A DNA stretch of 64,000 nt from Cymbidium sinense (taxonomy: Eukaryota > Streptophyta > Magnoliopsida > Asparagales > Orchidaceae). The position numbers and the translations under genes were made by a program. Location: the NCBI GenBank assembly GCA_021442155.1, contig CM038221.1:43719648-43783647 (forward strand), in the 5' to 3' direction. Each line of letters starts with the position of its first letter. Within the stretch, counting starts at the first letter, position 1. The notes beneath the pieces are model-generated. The model saw only the letters and a program-made list of their open reading frames with translations. It was not told where the DNA came from and ran no database searches. Positions 1-13,520 of this stretch are shown here, one piece after another.

Positions 1-1544
1 TTCTCCCAATCCCCGTAAGCTCCCCATCATCAAGACCTGCAGTGAAAAGCCCCCCTCAGTCCAATCTCACATAAACTCCACCAAACTCAAAGTAACTCTT
101 CCCACACCTTCCTTAAGCTCTAACGAGTCAAAACAAATTGATTCCCAATGATTCAATCACCAAACGACACTAGACCAACCTCAAGCTTCGTGTGTTTCCA
201 TAAAGCTATCAGAGTGGAGGCAACTCAAGAACTTCTCAACAGGGTTTCAACTTATCAAGACGAAGCTACCTCAGTCAACGGACCACTAGTCCGAGAGATA
301 AATTATAGCAAAATAGAAAGTCCATTAAGTGTTGGCCTTTTATGAAAGATTTGTGATTTCATGTGATTTTCATCGTAGGATCTCCTTAGATATCTTCTCC
401 ACATGTTTTGGAGTTAATCCCAATGTCCCATGAGCTCCAACGAGCTCAGATCAAGTGATGAAAGGCGAACAATGTCTGTCTTCCAGCACTCGGGGGATGA
501 AGGATCATCGTCCATTTTGCATGATTAAAATAAATGACCGTGATTTAATCTGTTAGATTTTTATTTAATCCAATAGGAACCATGGGAATAATCTTCGCTG
601 TGTGATTCGAGATAGGACGGTGAGGACGAATCCATGTCCGTCGTCACTAACTCAGCCTCCACGGGGGATATTTTAAATAACTTATCCCTTGGCACCATGT
701 GGAAAGCATTGCTGCGTCAGCTTACGCGTGGCACCGACTGGTTAGGAGGTTAATTAGGTGTTTAAAATGTGATTAATTATCTAGAACTTCAAAAAATCAT
801 AACTAATTATAGAAAAAAATCCAAAAACTATGTGTAAACCCATTTTGGAAAGGGTAAACAGAGAGAAGAATTTATAAAAATAATATCCCTAATGTTTAAA
901 TAGTGAACATAGCTTAATTAGGGTTTGAAGTTTAAGCTAACTACCCTAATTAAGGCTTAATTACTTGGCCAATTGACTCCAAATTTGGTGGGTTACTTCT
1001 ACGGGATGTCATATGCCTCTCATAATTTTCTTGGGATTTATTATCCATGTAATTGGGAGAATTTTAAATTCAAATCTTAATTACCCCTTTAAGTAATTTA
1101 ATAATTATTAAAATGCCAAATAGTAAAATTAAGTAATTAAGAATGATTAATCATTTTTAATAATAAAATGATAAGGAGAATGATTAGGATCTTTCCTAAT
1201 TATTTTCCTAAATCTATTATTTAGATGATTAATTAATGCATGGATTAATTAAGGGTTAATTAAGTAATTTAATGATAAAATTAAATCAAATTAAGATGAT
1301 AATTAGATTAAATAACACAAATTGAATTCATGGGTTCCTCTTTATGTGTTTAATAACATAAAGACCCTTAAGAAATATATGGTTAACCCAGGTATGGGAA
1401 AATCATATAAGTACTTAATTAATCCTTTCCTTAATCCAATTAACTCTTAAACATGAGCCAATTTGCATTAAGGCACTTAGGAGCATTGCAAATTTTAATT
1501 TCTCATTTGCATGCCATTGGTTGATCATGATTATGTAGTTAATT
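1..1544. other. AT-rich flank, unassigned
   Basis: No gene is recognised. An open frame of 65 codons at 148-345 has no recognisable domain and no support. The stretch at about 600-750 is richer in G and C and, like the GC-rich segments inside blocks D1 and D2, has phrases such as a repeated 'ggcacc' context, which fits the non-coding part of a plant retrotransposon. From about 760 on the sequence is dominated by TTAAT-type words. I see nothing functional here. Confidence 0.4.
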
Positions 1545-4500
1545 AAGTTAAAGGAAGCATAGGAAAGAGAAATTAAATGAATTGCTTAATGGTTTGAACT
1601 TAATCATTCCATAAAATTCACTTAATTACTTTTCCTTAAACACATTAGGTCACTAATCTAAGATAGGGTTAAAATAATAAATATTAGCTCTCCTTTTTAA
1701 GTTTAATAATTCAAATGCAAAATCTAATCTCATAACTTTGGTTAAACTTAAATGATTTTTTTAACTTGATTGTCCTTAAGAATTAATGAGATTGATTGTG
1801 TTATGTGGCAATGCTCAATTATTCCCTTTTAATCATTATAAATTTATATATGTCATTTGATATCATGTATTCATATTTCCAAATAAAAAATGTTAAATTT
1901 AGTTATGTGTACATATGTTGGATTAATTATTATATGTGTGTTATTATCACTAATAAACTTCAAAATTATTTTTAAAGTTATAAATTAGTAGTGAAGATTT
2001 AAATTGATGTTAACTATGAATATCCTATTTGATTTACATTTGTTTATAGTTTAAACTTGTTAAAGTATTATTTTATTTTCATGTGTATGTTTACATGTAT
2101 TTGAATGTTAATAAGTATATAGTTTGGACATCCCAGAATACGAGGTTTTTAAGTAGCCTCAAGGAGGTCTTAGATTGCCTCACGGTTTAAACAATGGCAC
2201 ATACTTACTTAATTTCATTCACATGTTTATACATTAAAAATTTGGATAAAGCTTTACTTTGCTTGAATAAATAAATTTGTTAACATACATTATTTTGCAT
2301 GCTTTTTATTTTCATGATTGTGTATATAGTCTAGACATCCCGAGAATACGAGGCTTTAAGTATCCCTAAGGAGGTCTTAGATTATCTCACTTCTATGGTT
2401 TAAACAACGGCACATAGTTACTTAAATCTTTAATACATGAGTATTTGTATTTAGCTAAAGAATTGAATCCCCTTTCTACCAAAAAATATATATTTATAAT
2501 CATTTAAGTGTGCCAAAATACATTGCATGTATAGGTATGTTAAGTTCAAAATCATATGCATGCTATTGATGATGAAAGGGAATCATATAATATTATTCAT
2601 GTAACAGTAATTTAATTTCATTAATCTTAAGATGACTTTCATGTTTGAATAAGATTCTTTAAGATTAACACAAATTTAGGATTAATAAAATATTTAATAA
2701 GTCATTCACCAAAAGAAACCAATATATAACAACATGCTTTAGAAAATAACTTAGGATAGGGAGGAATGGGGTTAAATTCCCTTTCATCACTTTACAATAA
2801 TTAGATGTTGAGTAAGAATTGAATGAAAAAAAAAAAATATAAATTAAAATCCACTAATCCTTTTAATAACTGAAATGAAACCACCCTTCATGTTTAACTT
2901 AAATAATTGCAAACCTTAGATAATTATAATTCTAAAGCATCGTTAAGACATACCACACTAATCACACACATTAGAATACTAAGTCACCACTTCTAGTTAG
3001 GGTGGTATGTTGTGATGTTGTGTTTTATTTTGTGATGTAATATTTTAGACGATGATAGGATTACTTATGCATAGACGGATGTTAGGTCATTTAGCCTAAT
3101 GATATTTTCATGAGGATTATGCCAAAGGGGTTGCTAAAATAAAAAATAAATATAAATGTTTTTACTTGTTCTTATACCCCTTTTGCAAAATCCATATTAA
3201 GATAGGTGGGCTTGGTTACTCATGTGGAAAATGCTAAGTCCAAATTATGGAATATAACTGCTTGGGTTTATATAGATGTCTAGCTAACATCTATTTTACA
3301 GGTATAGTTAGAATTTATTTTTCAAAAAATATGTAGTCTTATAATAGAAATTAGGATTAGTGCTATGGGATTTAGGATGAGCAGTGGCTAGAAGGAAAAG
3401 TCTTGGGAGGCCTGAAGCCTTGGAGAAAATCAAATCTAGCCAAAGAAGGAAAAGAAGATGAGGAATGAAGACCCCATAGCATCTAATTTCAATTGTAATT
3501 GCAATATTCTTTTATAGTTCGTAAGAACCAAATTTCTCTCTTTGGGTGTATGGTGGTAATCGACCGCCTTTTATTCTTTCACAATATATATGTTTGATTG
3601 TTATATGTAATAGTATTTGCATGATTTTCATAGGTTTTGTAAGCTTGATGATTGAATGTGTGGCCTGAATGCGGTAAGTTATTTAGAGAAAAAAAATAAA
3701 ATTTCTACCCCCACTAAATAAATCATAATTAAATCTTAAAATAACTCATAACCTCACTTTAAAGCTTAAGTTATAATCAAGATAATTAAAATATTCAAAA
3801 CCCTTAATGTTGAATGTTCTAACATCATACATGGCATCTTGCTTTAGTCTTGAATAGGAGGGTTCACTCTTGAAAGGAGGGTCTCCACTTTTCGATAGAG
3901 GAATGCTTAACTGTGAGGGCATCCTTTATAGTGGAGAACACCTCCTCACCGATTTGGCCAATAATTATATTTTATCATGCATTTAGGCATAATTATCGTG
4001 CCTTTGTTCAAATGAATGTGTCAAAATGATACAAAATTTGTAAAATTTTTATTAAGTCAAAGTGTCTAAGAATCATGATTTAGGAGTGAGTTTAGGACTC
4101 TAGTCTTCTTTATAATTAAATAATAGCCTCTATCTTACATACATAAGATGCCTACATGATTTTGAATCATAGGTGGTTAGACCACTCACCTTAAGAAGTA
4201 GGGATGGATTTATCCTCTCTTGTGAGGTAAACCATTGTATCCCATTATCCGCTTAAACTTAGGATGTGCTCTTAACTTATGCTAAAGCTTTCTAGACTTA
4301 GGATCCGAGGCCATTTATTTCCTTCGGGCTATGAACATAAGTCCTCACCTCTTATGCATTTCCACAATCTTGTGTTGATGGATTATAAGCCCTAGCATTC
4401 TAATGAAATTTAAAATCAAACAAAAATAAACTTCCTCTTTCAAATACATGAAGCCTCACTATAGGGTAGATTGGAGTGCTCACTAAGCTTCATAGTATCA

Positions 4501-4945
4501 TAAATGCTCCCTACTTATCCCCCTTTGGAATATGAAAATAAGTCTTCCAAATTGAACTTTCCTACTTGATTTTTCAAAATACCTAATCTTTTGATAGTCT
4601 AACCTAAAATCTTTAGAGATATTTGATTGACTACTTTAATCGAGAGTATTCTTAGAAATTTCCATTTCTTAAGATGTAATTAACTATGGAGGCTTACTTT
4701 CATAGGGAAGTAAAGAACCCGACATAAAATAAACCATGTTTTACTTTTCCATGTAAAGTAGGGGAAAGATCTATGGTATATACTAAGATACATCTTCCTT
4801 AAGAGTCTTTATTATGTGATTAAGTCCATTGTAGGGTGATGTTTCTATCTTTATCATACCTCAATGTTGTGCCCGATCACTTTAATAAGTACCTTAAGAG
4901 TGTGATGTTCACATGAATCCAAATTAAAACTCCACACACCAAAAG
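1545..4945 (+). repeat. Repeat family C, copy 1 (diverged)
   Basis: This stretch aligns by eye, in the same direction and order, with 38,283-42,850 and 58,850-63,400, but with many substitutions and gaps. It contains the same landmarks: the short motif around 'tagtctagac...gaggcttta', the word run around 'gtaggctaggtggtatg', and the 'ggagtgagtttaggactctag' box at about 4,080. Copies 2 and 3 carry an internal duplication of about 1 kb that copy 1 lacks. No coding capacity is visible. It is probably part of a retrotransposon, but no terminal repeats or enzyme motifs were found. Confidence 0.7.
2116..2425 (+). repeat. Two-unit tandem repeat inside family C copy 1
   Basis: A box of about 100 bp (2,116-2,210) recurs at 2,323-2,425, a spacing of about 207 bp. 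Each unit runs from 'tatagtctagac' to 'ggcacatacttactt' and includes 'gaggtcttagatt'. The same pair occurs at 38,858/39,101 in copy 2 and 59,421/59,663 in copy 3, there spaced about 242 bp. Confidence 0.7.
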
Positions 4946-7900
4946 CTGTAAACCTATCAAGTATCCTAAATTGACTTTCACCAGCACGAAGTTAACACGA
5001 TAATTATAAAATTGTCTTATATAGCACAATACCATATTCTAGGATGCTTTATGGGGTTAATATTCTTGATTGAGTCTTATGACTATGGGTTAATAAACCC
5101 AATTACTCCTAATGAGGTCCCTTTGATTTTCAATTCTCGAGGGAGGCGTTTAAATTGAATGAAATTCATTATAACTTAAAGTAAATAATCATCCACCCAA
5201 CCATCATTTATTTGTTAAGGATGATAAGCTAAGAAAACCCTTACTCACAAAAAGATGATGTTAAATTAAATATATAACTATGTTCATACTCAAATAATCT
5301 CATGCTAGTAAAGACATGACTAATGACATCTATCTGTGAGATTTTTCCTCCGAACGCCACCACATAAAATGCAAATATGACTAGAACCCTCTGACTAAGT
5401 GGCTTTCGCATCCATATAGCTTTATTATATTTCGATCATGATAATAGCTCGTATGTTCCCTAATGACTTTACTCCTTGAGCTATAAATTATAGAATATAT
5501 TTAATAGGCAAAAAATCTTTGTTAGCTAAGGTTGACATAAATTTATTACTTTAAATAAATACCACCCGTTTATAAAAACACTTGGACAAAGGCAACCTAT
5601 GGCTGCTAATAAGGATTCTTCGATCAGAATCTAGTTCTCCTGGCTAAGTAGACTGGGGACCACGATAGTCCGGGATGATAGAACCATGAGATCTTGATCA
5701 GGCATGTCATCATCCCACCAATATACACTTTAAGTTAAAATGATAATCATTTATGCCATAGTGCACACCACTAGACATCAATTCATATTAGGTAATATAT
5801 GTTTATTTTCCAACCTTAATTGATAGTGCTCTCTTACTGCGATAAGAGGGGTAATTAACTATGAAGGCTTGCATTCATAGGAAGTGAAACCCAGATCTAG
5901 ATAAACTCTTATGTAATGTTAGGAAAATTTGGTTGAATTTATATCAATCTGCCTTTTGAAAAAATATACTCCTACCAATCTCAATAAAGAAGGTGGAGAG
6001 CTTCCTCAAATATATTTTTTTTTCTGAGCAATCAAAAAATAATTGATATAAAGAGAAATTTATTTATATTTCACTAATAAATTATTTTTAAATCAAACGT
6101 CCAATAGAAAGTTATAAAATAAAATCCATTTATAATCTTCGTGGCCACTATTTAAAAAAAAAAGGAACAATCATCAGAACTTTGGAAATGTCTATTCCTT
6201 AAAAAGCTTGTTTTCCTTTGGTTTCCATGAATAACTTAAATAGGGATTACATATTTAGAATCATTTATGAGAATTACATAAGGGATGAGAGCTTTATATT
6301 CTAAAAAACTAAAATAATAGCCTAAATTTTATATTAAAATATATTATGTGAAACATATTACATATCATGAAAAAATATTAAAAATTAAACAATATAATAA
6401 ATATTATTTTTATTTTTTAACCATATAACTTGATAGAATTTAAATTTATTGATCAAATTTGATGACACTTTCTTGTTAGAAACATTCTTTAGCCTACAAA
6501 AAGGGCATCAATAAGCTCTCAAATGAGGTAGAAATTTGATAAGAATAACCAACTTGGATCGCAATTTGGTCAAAATTTGACTAAATTATAATCATAATAT
6601 ATTTGTCATGAGATTCATACCAAATTTTGTGGCTTAAAACTTGTTCAATTTTGAATAAACCCAAGAATAAGTGTTAAAAAAAAAAAAACTAAACTAACCC
6701 CAATTGATAGACCAGTTATATGATAAAAAGATACATTTATAGTAAATGAAGATTTATTTTACACACGGAACATAAAGCAACAAAATTATGATAATCTTAT
6801 AGCATATGACATTGTATAATCACCATAGAAATCATATCAAGTACTTACATGCTAATAGTATTGACTTATTTAAGATAATAATGAATATCAAACATATACA
6901 ACTATTCAAGAAGTTGATTGCACTAAATAAATAAAAAGTACAAAAAATTAGACTTTGCAAATGCTAAGGGGTGAACAAAAAAAGATGAGTAGTAGTTTAT
7001 TTAAAAAATTAAACAAGCCTTATCAAGCTTAGCTAATTGAGTTTTGCAAATGAAATTTTTGTTTAACATGCTTAAGAAATAGTCCATACATTGTCAAGTT
7101 AAGTCATATTGAGAGCTGAGCTTGTTCACATGCCTTCACAAGTGGATGCCTTCAACTACAATATGCACTGATCATAAATAAATTTTTTATGAAGTCCAAA
7201 TCGAGCTTCATAACAAGTTAGCTTTGAAAGTATAATCCATAATCATAAATGATTTAAGAAACAAGTTATACAAACTTGTTCTTTTAACAACTAAGTATCT
7301 GTAATATTATTTAAAGTTATTTTATTAGTTAATAAAATGATCATTAATGAGATTCAATTGAGTTAAGCCAACTTTAGATGAGAATATCTTAATCATAATT
7401 TATCATGATAAATTTTAAATGTTTAAATTTACTTTGAGATGAGTATAATATAAAAATTGATTAATTATTCATGTATTATGTTCATCCCAAATTAAATACA
7501 AAAATTATTAAATCCATAATGACCATATTTTTCTATGACGAATTCGTGCACATCATGTTACTTACAAAGTCTTGTGGATATACGATTATAAAAGCAATTA
7601 GTGTACCCTAGTTTAGTTACCATACATCTCTTTATTTCAAGATTAGATTCTTTAAAAAAAATTAGATCTCATTGGGTCCCATATATCTCTTGAACACTAA
7701 TATTTTTTACTATCATAACTAAATAAAATTTTTAAAAAAATAAAAATTAATGTTAATTTTTACTAATATGTTTTTTTTTTTGTATTTTCTAGATGCTTAA
7801 TGAAGATAATGATATAGTCAATACATAATGAAGATCGAGCAAAGAGAGTATTCTATGAACTTGGCCTTTTAAATATTTTGAAATTTCAATGAACTCCTTT

Positions 7901-8730
7901 AAATATGGGTCAAAGTATATTAAATCAATAAGAGCTTAAAAGCTCTTAGATTTTTGAAGTCATTGATTGATGATTGTAGACCCCACCTTACTAATTATAT
8001 ACATTTGTTAGGTTAGAAATCTATTCAAACTCAATCATGGTGTTATTAAATGAGGAGCATTCTGTAATTTGGTTTGTTGGATGATTAGCTCAATTATGTT
8101 TATGAAACATATTAAGCTAATTAAACTACAACCTTTAATAATTTCAACATGTTGATAGTGGCACTATAAAAAAGGGCATTTTTTGGATTTTAAATTTTCA
8201 TTAGTGATTTTAATCAGTGCCAAATTATTGTAAATATTATCCATTGGAAAATTCCCTCAAATTCTTTAATATATTATTGAGAAAATCATTTCACGATACT
8301 TTTTAGCAATGATGAAAACTATTTGCAGTTAGTGATCTTCGTAACTACATGTTCCAATTGTTTCAACTATTTCAATTATTTGTGATTATTTAAGCAATTG
8401 TAATGTTGTATTATTAAACTGCATATAACTTACAATTTTTAAACATAATCAACCTCATGAGTATTGTATTCCCTCCCCATGTAGTTGCCTTCCAAAGATA
8501 CATATGAATTAAGAAACTAAATGTATTATCAAATATGTCCAAACTCATGAGAATTTAGTTTGGTTTAAGGCACTCAATAGTTAATCCATGTTACTTTATT
8601 CACCACTTTTTTGTTGTATAAGTCCCATAAAGCTTTTAAAGTAAGATTTGAATATGTTAATAAACAAATTTAAAAGGGATGTGTGTGTGTGTGTGTGACC
8701 TGACCAAAACAATGAGTCAGTTCCTTACAT
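4946..8730. other. AT-rich unassigned DNA with GT microsatellite
   Basis: No gene or element boundary is supported. A patch near 5,820-5,900 resembles another piece of family C (the 'gtaattaactatg' box), so the first part may be a rearranged repeat. A (GT)8 microsatellite lies at 8,681-8,696, just before the sharp start of block D1. The rest is low-complexity AT-rich DNA. Confidence 0.4.
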
Positions 8731-9900
8731 TATGTTTAGGAAAGAAAGTTAAGAGCTTAAACTCACTTAAGAAATTAGATTATGTGGTATGCATTCATGA
8801 CTTAGACTAATGTAATAAAATTTATAACTTTTTATTCATTTTTTACTTGTCATTTTTGGATTCAAGCTTGGGAAGATTTATGCCTAAATGCATGATGAAA
8901 ATTAGTTATGGGCTAAATCAGAGAGAAGAGGTATTCTCCACTACAAGAGACTACTCTCATGGGTCAAGCATGTCTCTTATCGCAAGAATGTAGGACCCCA
9001 TTTGCAAGAGTGAAATAATATGTATGCATAAACATGTTGAAACCATTCAAATTTAAGAGGTTATTACATTTTTTATTTCTTGATTAAGATCATATTTGAG
9101 AGTGAAGTTATGAGTTGATTAAAATTTAATTAAAATTATTAATTGGAGTAAAATTTAATTTCTTTTCTTAACGATCTAGGCTTTATTGCAAAAATATAAT
9201 AACAAAAATAAACCTATGAAAAGCAAGCTTTATGTGTACCCTAAAATAAACCAAACCAAATTTAAATAAATAATACAAGAAAGTGCAGCTAGGTACCGCT
9301 ATACACCTCAGAAAAAGAAAAATGGACAGTCGAGCTCTGTCCTTATACAGCTTGGTCTAGAACTAAAAGTTTGATTTATGGGGTCTTTATCAACTCCAAG
9401 ATCATCGCCTTCATAAAGGACCTCCTTAGGCTCCATTGAAACCACCAGATGGATATAGTCAGCTCCAGCTAACCATAAACCCCATAGATCCTAACCTATT
9501 TCTAGGCTCAAATTATATTTTAAATTCCAAAATAAAATCTTAAATCCTGCAAAACAAACATTATAAAAAACATACAACATACTAGCAATTTATATTATAA
9601 ACATACAGGCTTAGCATTAGTGATTGACTAGCCCACCTGTCCTATTGGGCTATGCTTAGGGACTTAAGTAGCACTTGCAAGAAAATAGATTTTATTTTAT
9701 ATTTATTATAGCGGTTCCCTTTAAGCACAACTCTTTATAGAAAACAGTATTAGGCTAAAAAGAACGCCCTAACATCCGACAAGACAATCCAAAGCCATAA
9801 AATACAAAAAAATAAGAAAAGTATCACATCAAAGATACCCTAATTCTCCATGACCTAGTATACTAGTATGTGAAACGAAGGCTTGTGTGGCAAGTTCACT
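8731..9900 (-). repeat. Inverted relative of family C at the head of D1
   Basis: Read on the minus strand this matches the middle of family C (about 39,950-40,980). Shared landmarks in order are the 'aactcactccctaag' box, 'gcctaaatgcatgatgaaa', the 'ggctttagagtgaag' box and 'aagcccacctgtcctat...atgcttaggg'. It is more diverged than C copies 2 and 3 are from each other. The matching stretch in D2 starts further upstream, at about 45,470, so the D1 boundary cuts through this repeat. Confidence 0.7.
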
Positions 9901-12439
9901 CTAGGCTTTGTTTCATTTTAAATTTGATTTCAATTCGGAATTTGTTTATTTTTACCATTGGATGGTTATGATTTAAATAATTTAATTTATTTTAGATTTG
10001 ATTCTAATTTTAGGTTTTTTTTTGAAGTTTTGAATTTAGATTTTCAAGAATGATGAATAGAATAAATTCTGAATATAACCAAATCTATTCAACATCCTAA
10101 TCCTAATCGAAATTTTCACTATAATGTGAAAATTTATTCTAAGTCAAACTAAGAACAAGTATCTTAATTAATCCATTTACTTGAACAATTTAGTTGATTT
10201 GATTTGATTTGATTTAGATTTTGAGTTTGTTTAACTTCATGTATTTTGATTAATTTTGGAATTTTAGATATTAGTTTTATTTGATTTTGATAATTCATAT
10301 CCTTTAATATTACATTTCTCGCTTTGGGTTTTAATTTGAGATTTTACTTTATATGATTAATGTTGATTATATTATTTCAATGCTATTCTTATCATTTCAT
10401 TAAACTTGATTTGGATTGGTGAATATATTCCAATTAACTTTATTTAATTGAAGTTCAATGTGCTCTTTTATTTGAATTCCAAAGGGTTTAATTCCCTAAA
10501 TTTAGTCATTTAGTTTATATATTGATCATTTTTGATTTGATGATTGACTTGATTTAATTTAATTAATTCCTTATCTTAGCTTAATAGGTTTATTTGTTTT
10601 GTTTGAATATTATGTTGATTTGTTTATTTTGATGTTATTTAGAATTGATAGTAACTGAAAAGGATTTGATGACTTGGAGCTTGCATTTAAGTTTATGTTT
10701 CTTTAATTTGATTAAGATTTAAGACAAATTTATTGTAATTATTCAATTTCACATATTTTTTTATTGATAATTTTATTTATTTATTTAAAGTTTGATCAAT
10801 TTATAATTTAGTCTTTCTATTGAATTTAATTTGAGTACTTATTAAATTTGAATATTTTAATTTGATTGATTTAGTTTAATGATTATTTAGTTTAGTTTAG
10901 TTATGTTTGATTTAATTTAGATGATTTGACTAGGATTTATTTGATTTAATCGAGGTTCTAACTCAATTTACAATTTCAATTCAAAGATCTATTGATTAAA
11001 TTGTACCTTTTATTAATGAGTTAATGATTGGCTTTATTGAATTTTATTAATTTGTATTGATTATAGTTTGATGATTATTTGGTTTAATTTGATTGATCTT
11101 TTATTTTAGTTTAATTGATTTATTAGATTTGTTTAAATTTCATATTGATTGGTGTATTTTTAATTGGTTTGAGATTGGTAATAAATTAAGTGAATTATTT
11201 TTTATTTAGACTTCAATTAAGCTTGATTATTAGAGTTTCATTCAATTTGATTCATCAATTGTCCTTAATTAATAATTCATGGTGAATTTGATTATTTAAA
11301 CTTATATATATTTAATGATTAATTAGTTCATTTTATTTGAATAGTTTGAATTAGATCTAATTTGGCTATACATTGAATTGATTAGAGATTATCTTAATTT
11401 CATTTGATTTAGTTTAATTGTTGTCTAATGATTAGTCTAGGTGAATTTAGTTCATGAGTACTTTAATTTAAGGTTTAATGGTTAATTATTTCATCTAATT
11501 CAAATAGGTTGAATTACATCTAACTTGATTATGTATTGAATTAATTAAATCCAATCTTAATTTTATTTGATTTGATTTGTCCCATTTTTTTTGTAAAATT
11601 AACTAAAGTTTAATTTAATTTAGGTTAATTAGTTGTTGAAACTTTTAATTTGGTTTGATTTATTTAGATATTAATGGTGTAGTTAATGGTTGGATGATTT
11701 AGACTAACCTGATTAAATTTAATTGAGAAATTAATTTAATTAAGCTTAAGTTTATGTTTGATTAGATTTAGGTTTAATTTGGTTTAGTTTTGAATAGGGA
11801 CCAGATAATATTCCCTTGATTCAATTTAGGTTTTGGTTACTATAAGTATTATTTTATTCATGAATTTAGTTTGATATTTAATTTTTGTTGGAATTTGGTT
11901 TCAGTAAGTTCAATTAATTTTGATTCTAATGATTTATTAAACCCTAAATCTAAGTGATTTTTAGATTTTTGTAACTTCATAGGATTATATTATTTTCTTA
12001 AGGATCTTTGATATTAATTAAAGTGATTTAAATGATTATGATTATTTTTATAATTTACTAACATTTTAAATTAATTATTTTATGAATTAGGCATTTGAAC
12101 TTTGAAATTTAATATCTATTAATCCATTTAGCATTTTAATTTAAAATTTTATGGTATGTGTATTTTAACCTCAATTACAGACCCTAATAGTTTTAGATCA
12201 ATTTGATTAATATTTTTGGTTTAATGAAGGTTTGAGTATTTTTAATTAAACTCAAATTAACTCAACAAAACCTAATATAATTTGGGGATTTTTAGTTTAA
12301 TAGATTATGCTCACTAAGATGAATCCATGGAGCCCTCATTTACATTTTTTAGTTAAGTATTTTATTTTTTATGATTCTTTGAAGTTTTGGGCATTTTTCA
12401 GCATTTTTTAAATGCAGAAAATCTGATTTTTCTATTTAA

Positions 12440-13520
12440 ACCAGTCAACACCACATGGCACTAATGAGGCGGGCCCTTTTTGCATGGCAAGCGTGGGTTG
12501 GTCCACGCGGGATCCACATAGATCCCTTGTTAAAATGGCAGTGGGACGTGGGTTCGGCGGGGAGACGATCAGATCGGATGATCAAGAATTGATCTGCGGA
12601 TCTTTAAGAGATTAAATTGAATAGTGCAGCTAGATCAGAGCCACCAATTCTAAATAGAAAGAATGAACGACTCAGATTTTGTCCCTACTCTCGTCAGCGA
12701 GAATCGAGAGTGGTTGGCTCTTTGAGCATGATCGTCGATGATCTAGGTGGTGGATGCGCTCGATTTCAGTTGCAAATCGATCAAGAGTCAATTTGCAACC
12801 AATCCAAGCGGTTGGATCTCGATGGTGAGCAATTTTACTTCATAAAGGACCAAACTGAGCTAAAGGGGTGGCGGTTTGGAGTGATACCTCATCGGCGTTT
12901 ATCATCGATGGTCGATATGCTTCAAGCACCTTTAGCTCATCAAAATGAAGCTTTGGGATGAATTTTGTGTCTCGCCTCCCCGCAAATCATCGTGGAGACC
13001 AAGCTCGCCCATCCTCTACCGGCTTTGGTCATTTTCTAGCTTGCCGGCGGCAGAGGCTTCAGGTAAAGGGTCGGTCAAGTTCTCCATCGCTTATAGAACA
13101 TGTAGGAATAGCCAATTGAGGAGAAGGATCACTCCTCCCCCCATTTTTTTCTGTTTGGCCGTGAGGTTAGCCGCCAACCAAGGCCGAATTACCACTTGCC
13201 GACAACAAGGGATCTTGGAAAAGGATCGATCGAGCTCCTCCTTCCTGCAAGAATGTGTCTAGATGATTACAATCCAAATCCAAGCTCTTCTTTCTCTTCT
13301 TTCTTTCTTGGCCGAGAGCTGTGCCATGGAGAAGTCTTTGGATGGTTGGAATCCGGCCAGTGGTGACTAGAGACTTAAGGAAAGGATCTATTGAACTCCT
13401 CTCTCTCACTGGAATGCCTTGGAATGGTTAGAGCCCCACTAGGATAGCCCCCTCCACTTTCTTTCCTCTTGACCGAGACCCCTCCTTCTCCTATGGATTT
13501 TTTCTTCTCTTCTTCTTCTT
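12440..13520 (+). other. GC-richer segment inside D1, no recognised gene
   Basis: Base composition changes sharply here from AT-rich flanks. An open frame at 12,617-12,961 and another at 12,945-13,262 are visible, but the paired copy at 49,830-50,930 preserves only part of the first (50,167-50,358) and breaks it elsewhere. No domain is recognised. The abrupt edges and repetition suggest untranslated or LTR-like retrotransposon sequence rather than a host gene. Confidence 0.5.

Noticed and set aside
148..345. 65-codon open frame at the left end
   Set aside because: No domain, no start context or promoter, and it lies in repeat-like DNA.
12617..13409. Overlapping frames on both strands in the GC-richer part of D1
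   Set aside because: They overlap each other on opposite strands, and the partner copy in D2 breaks most of them.
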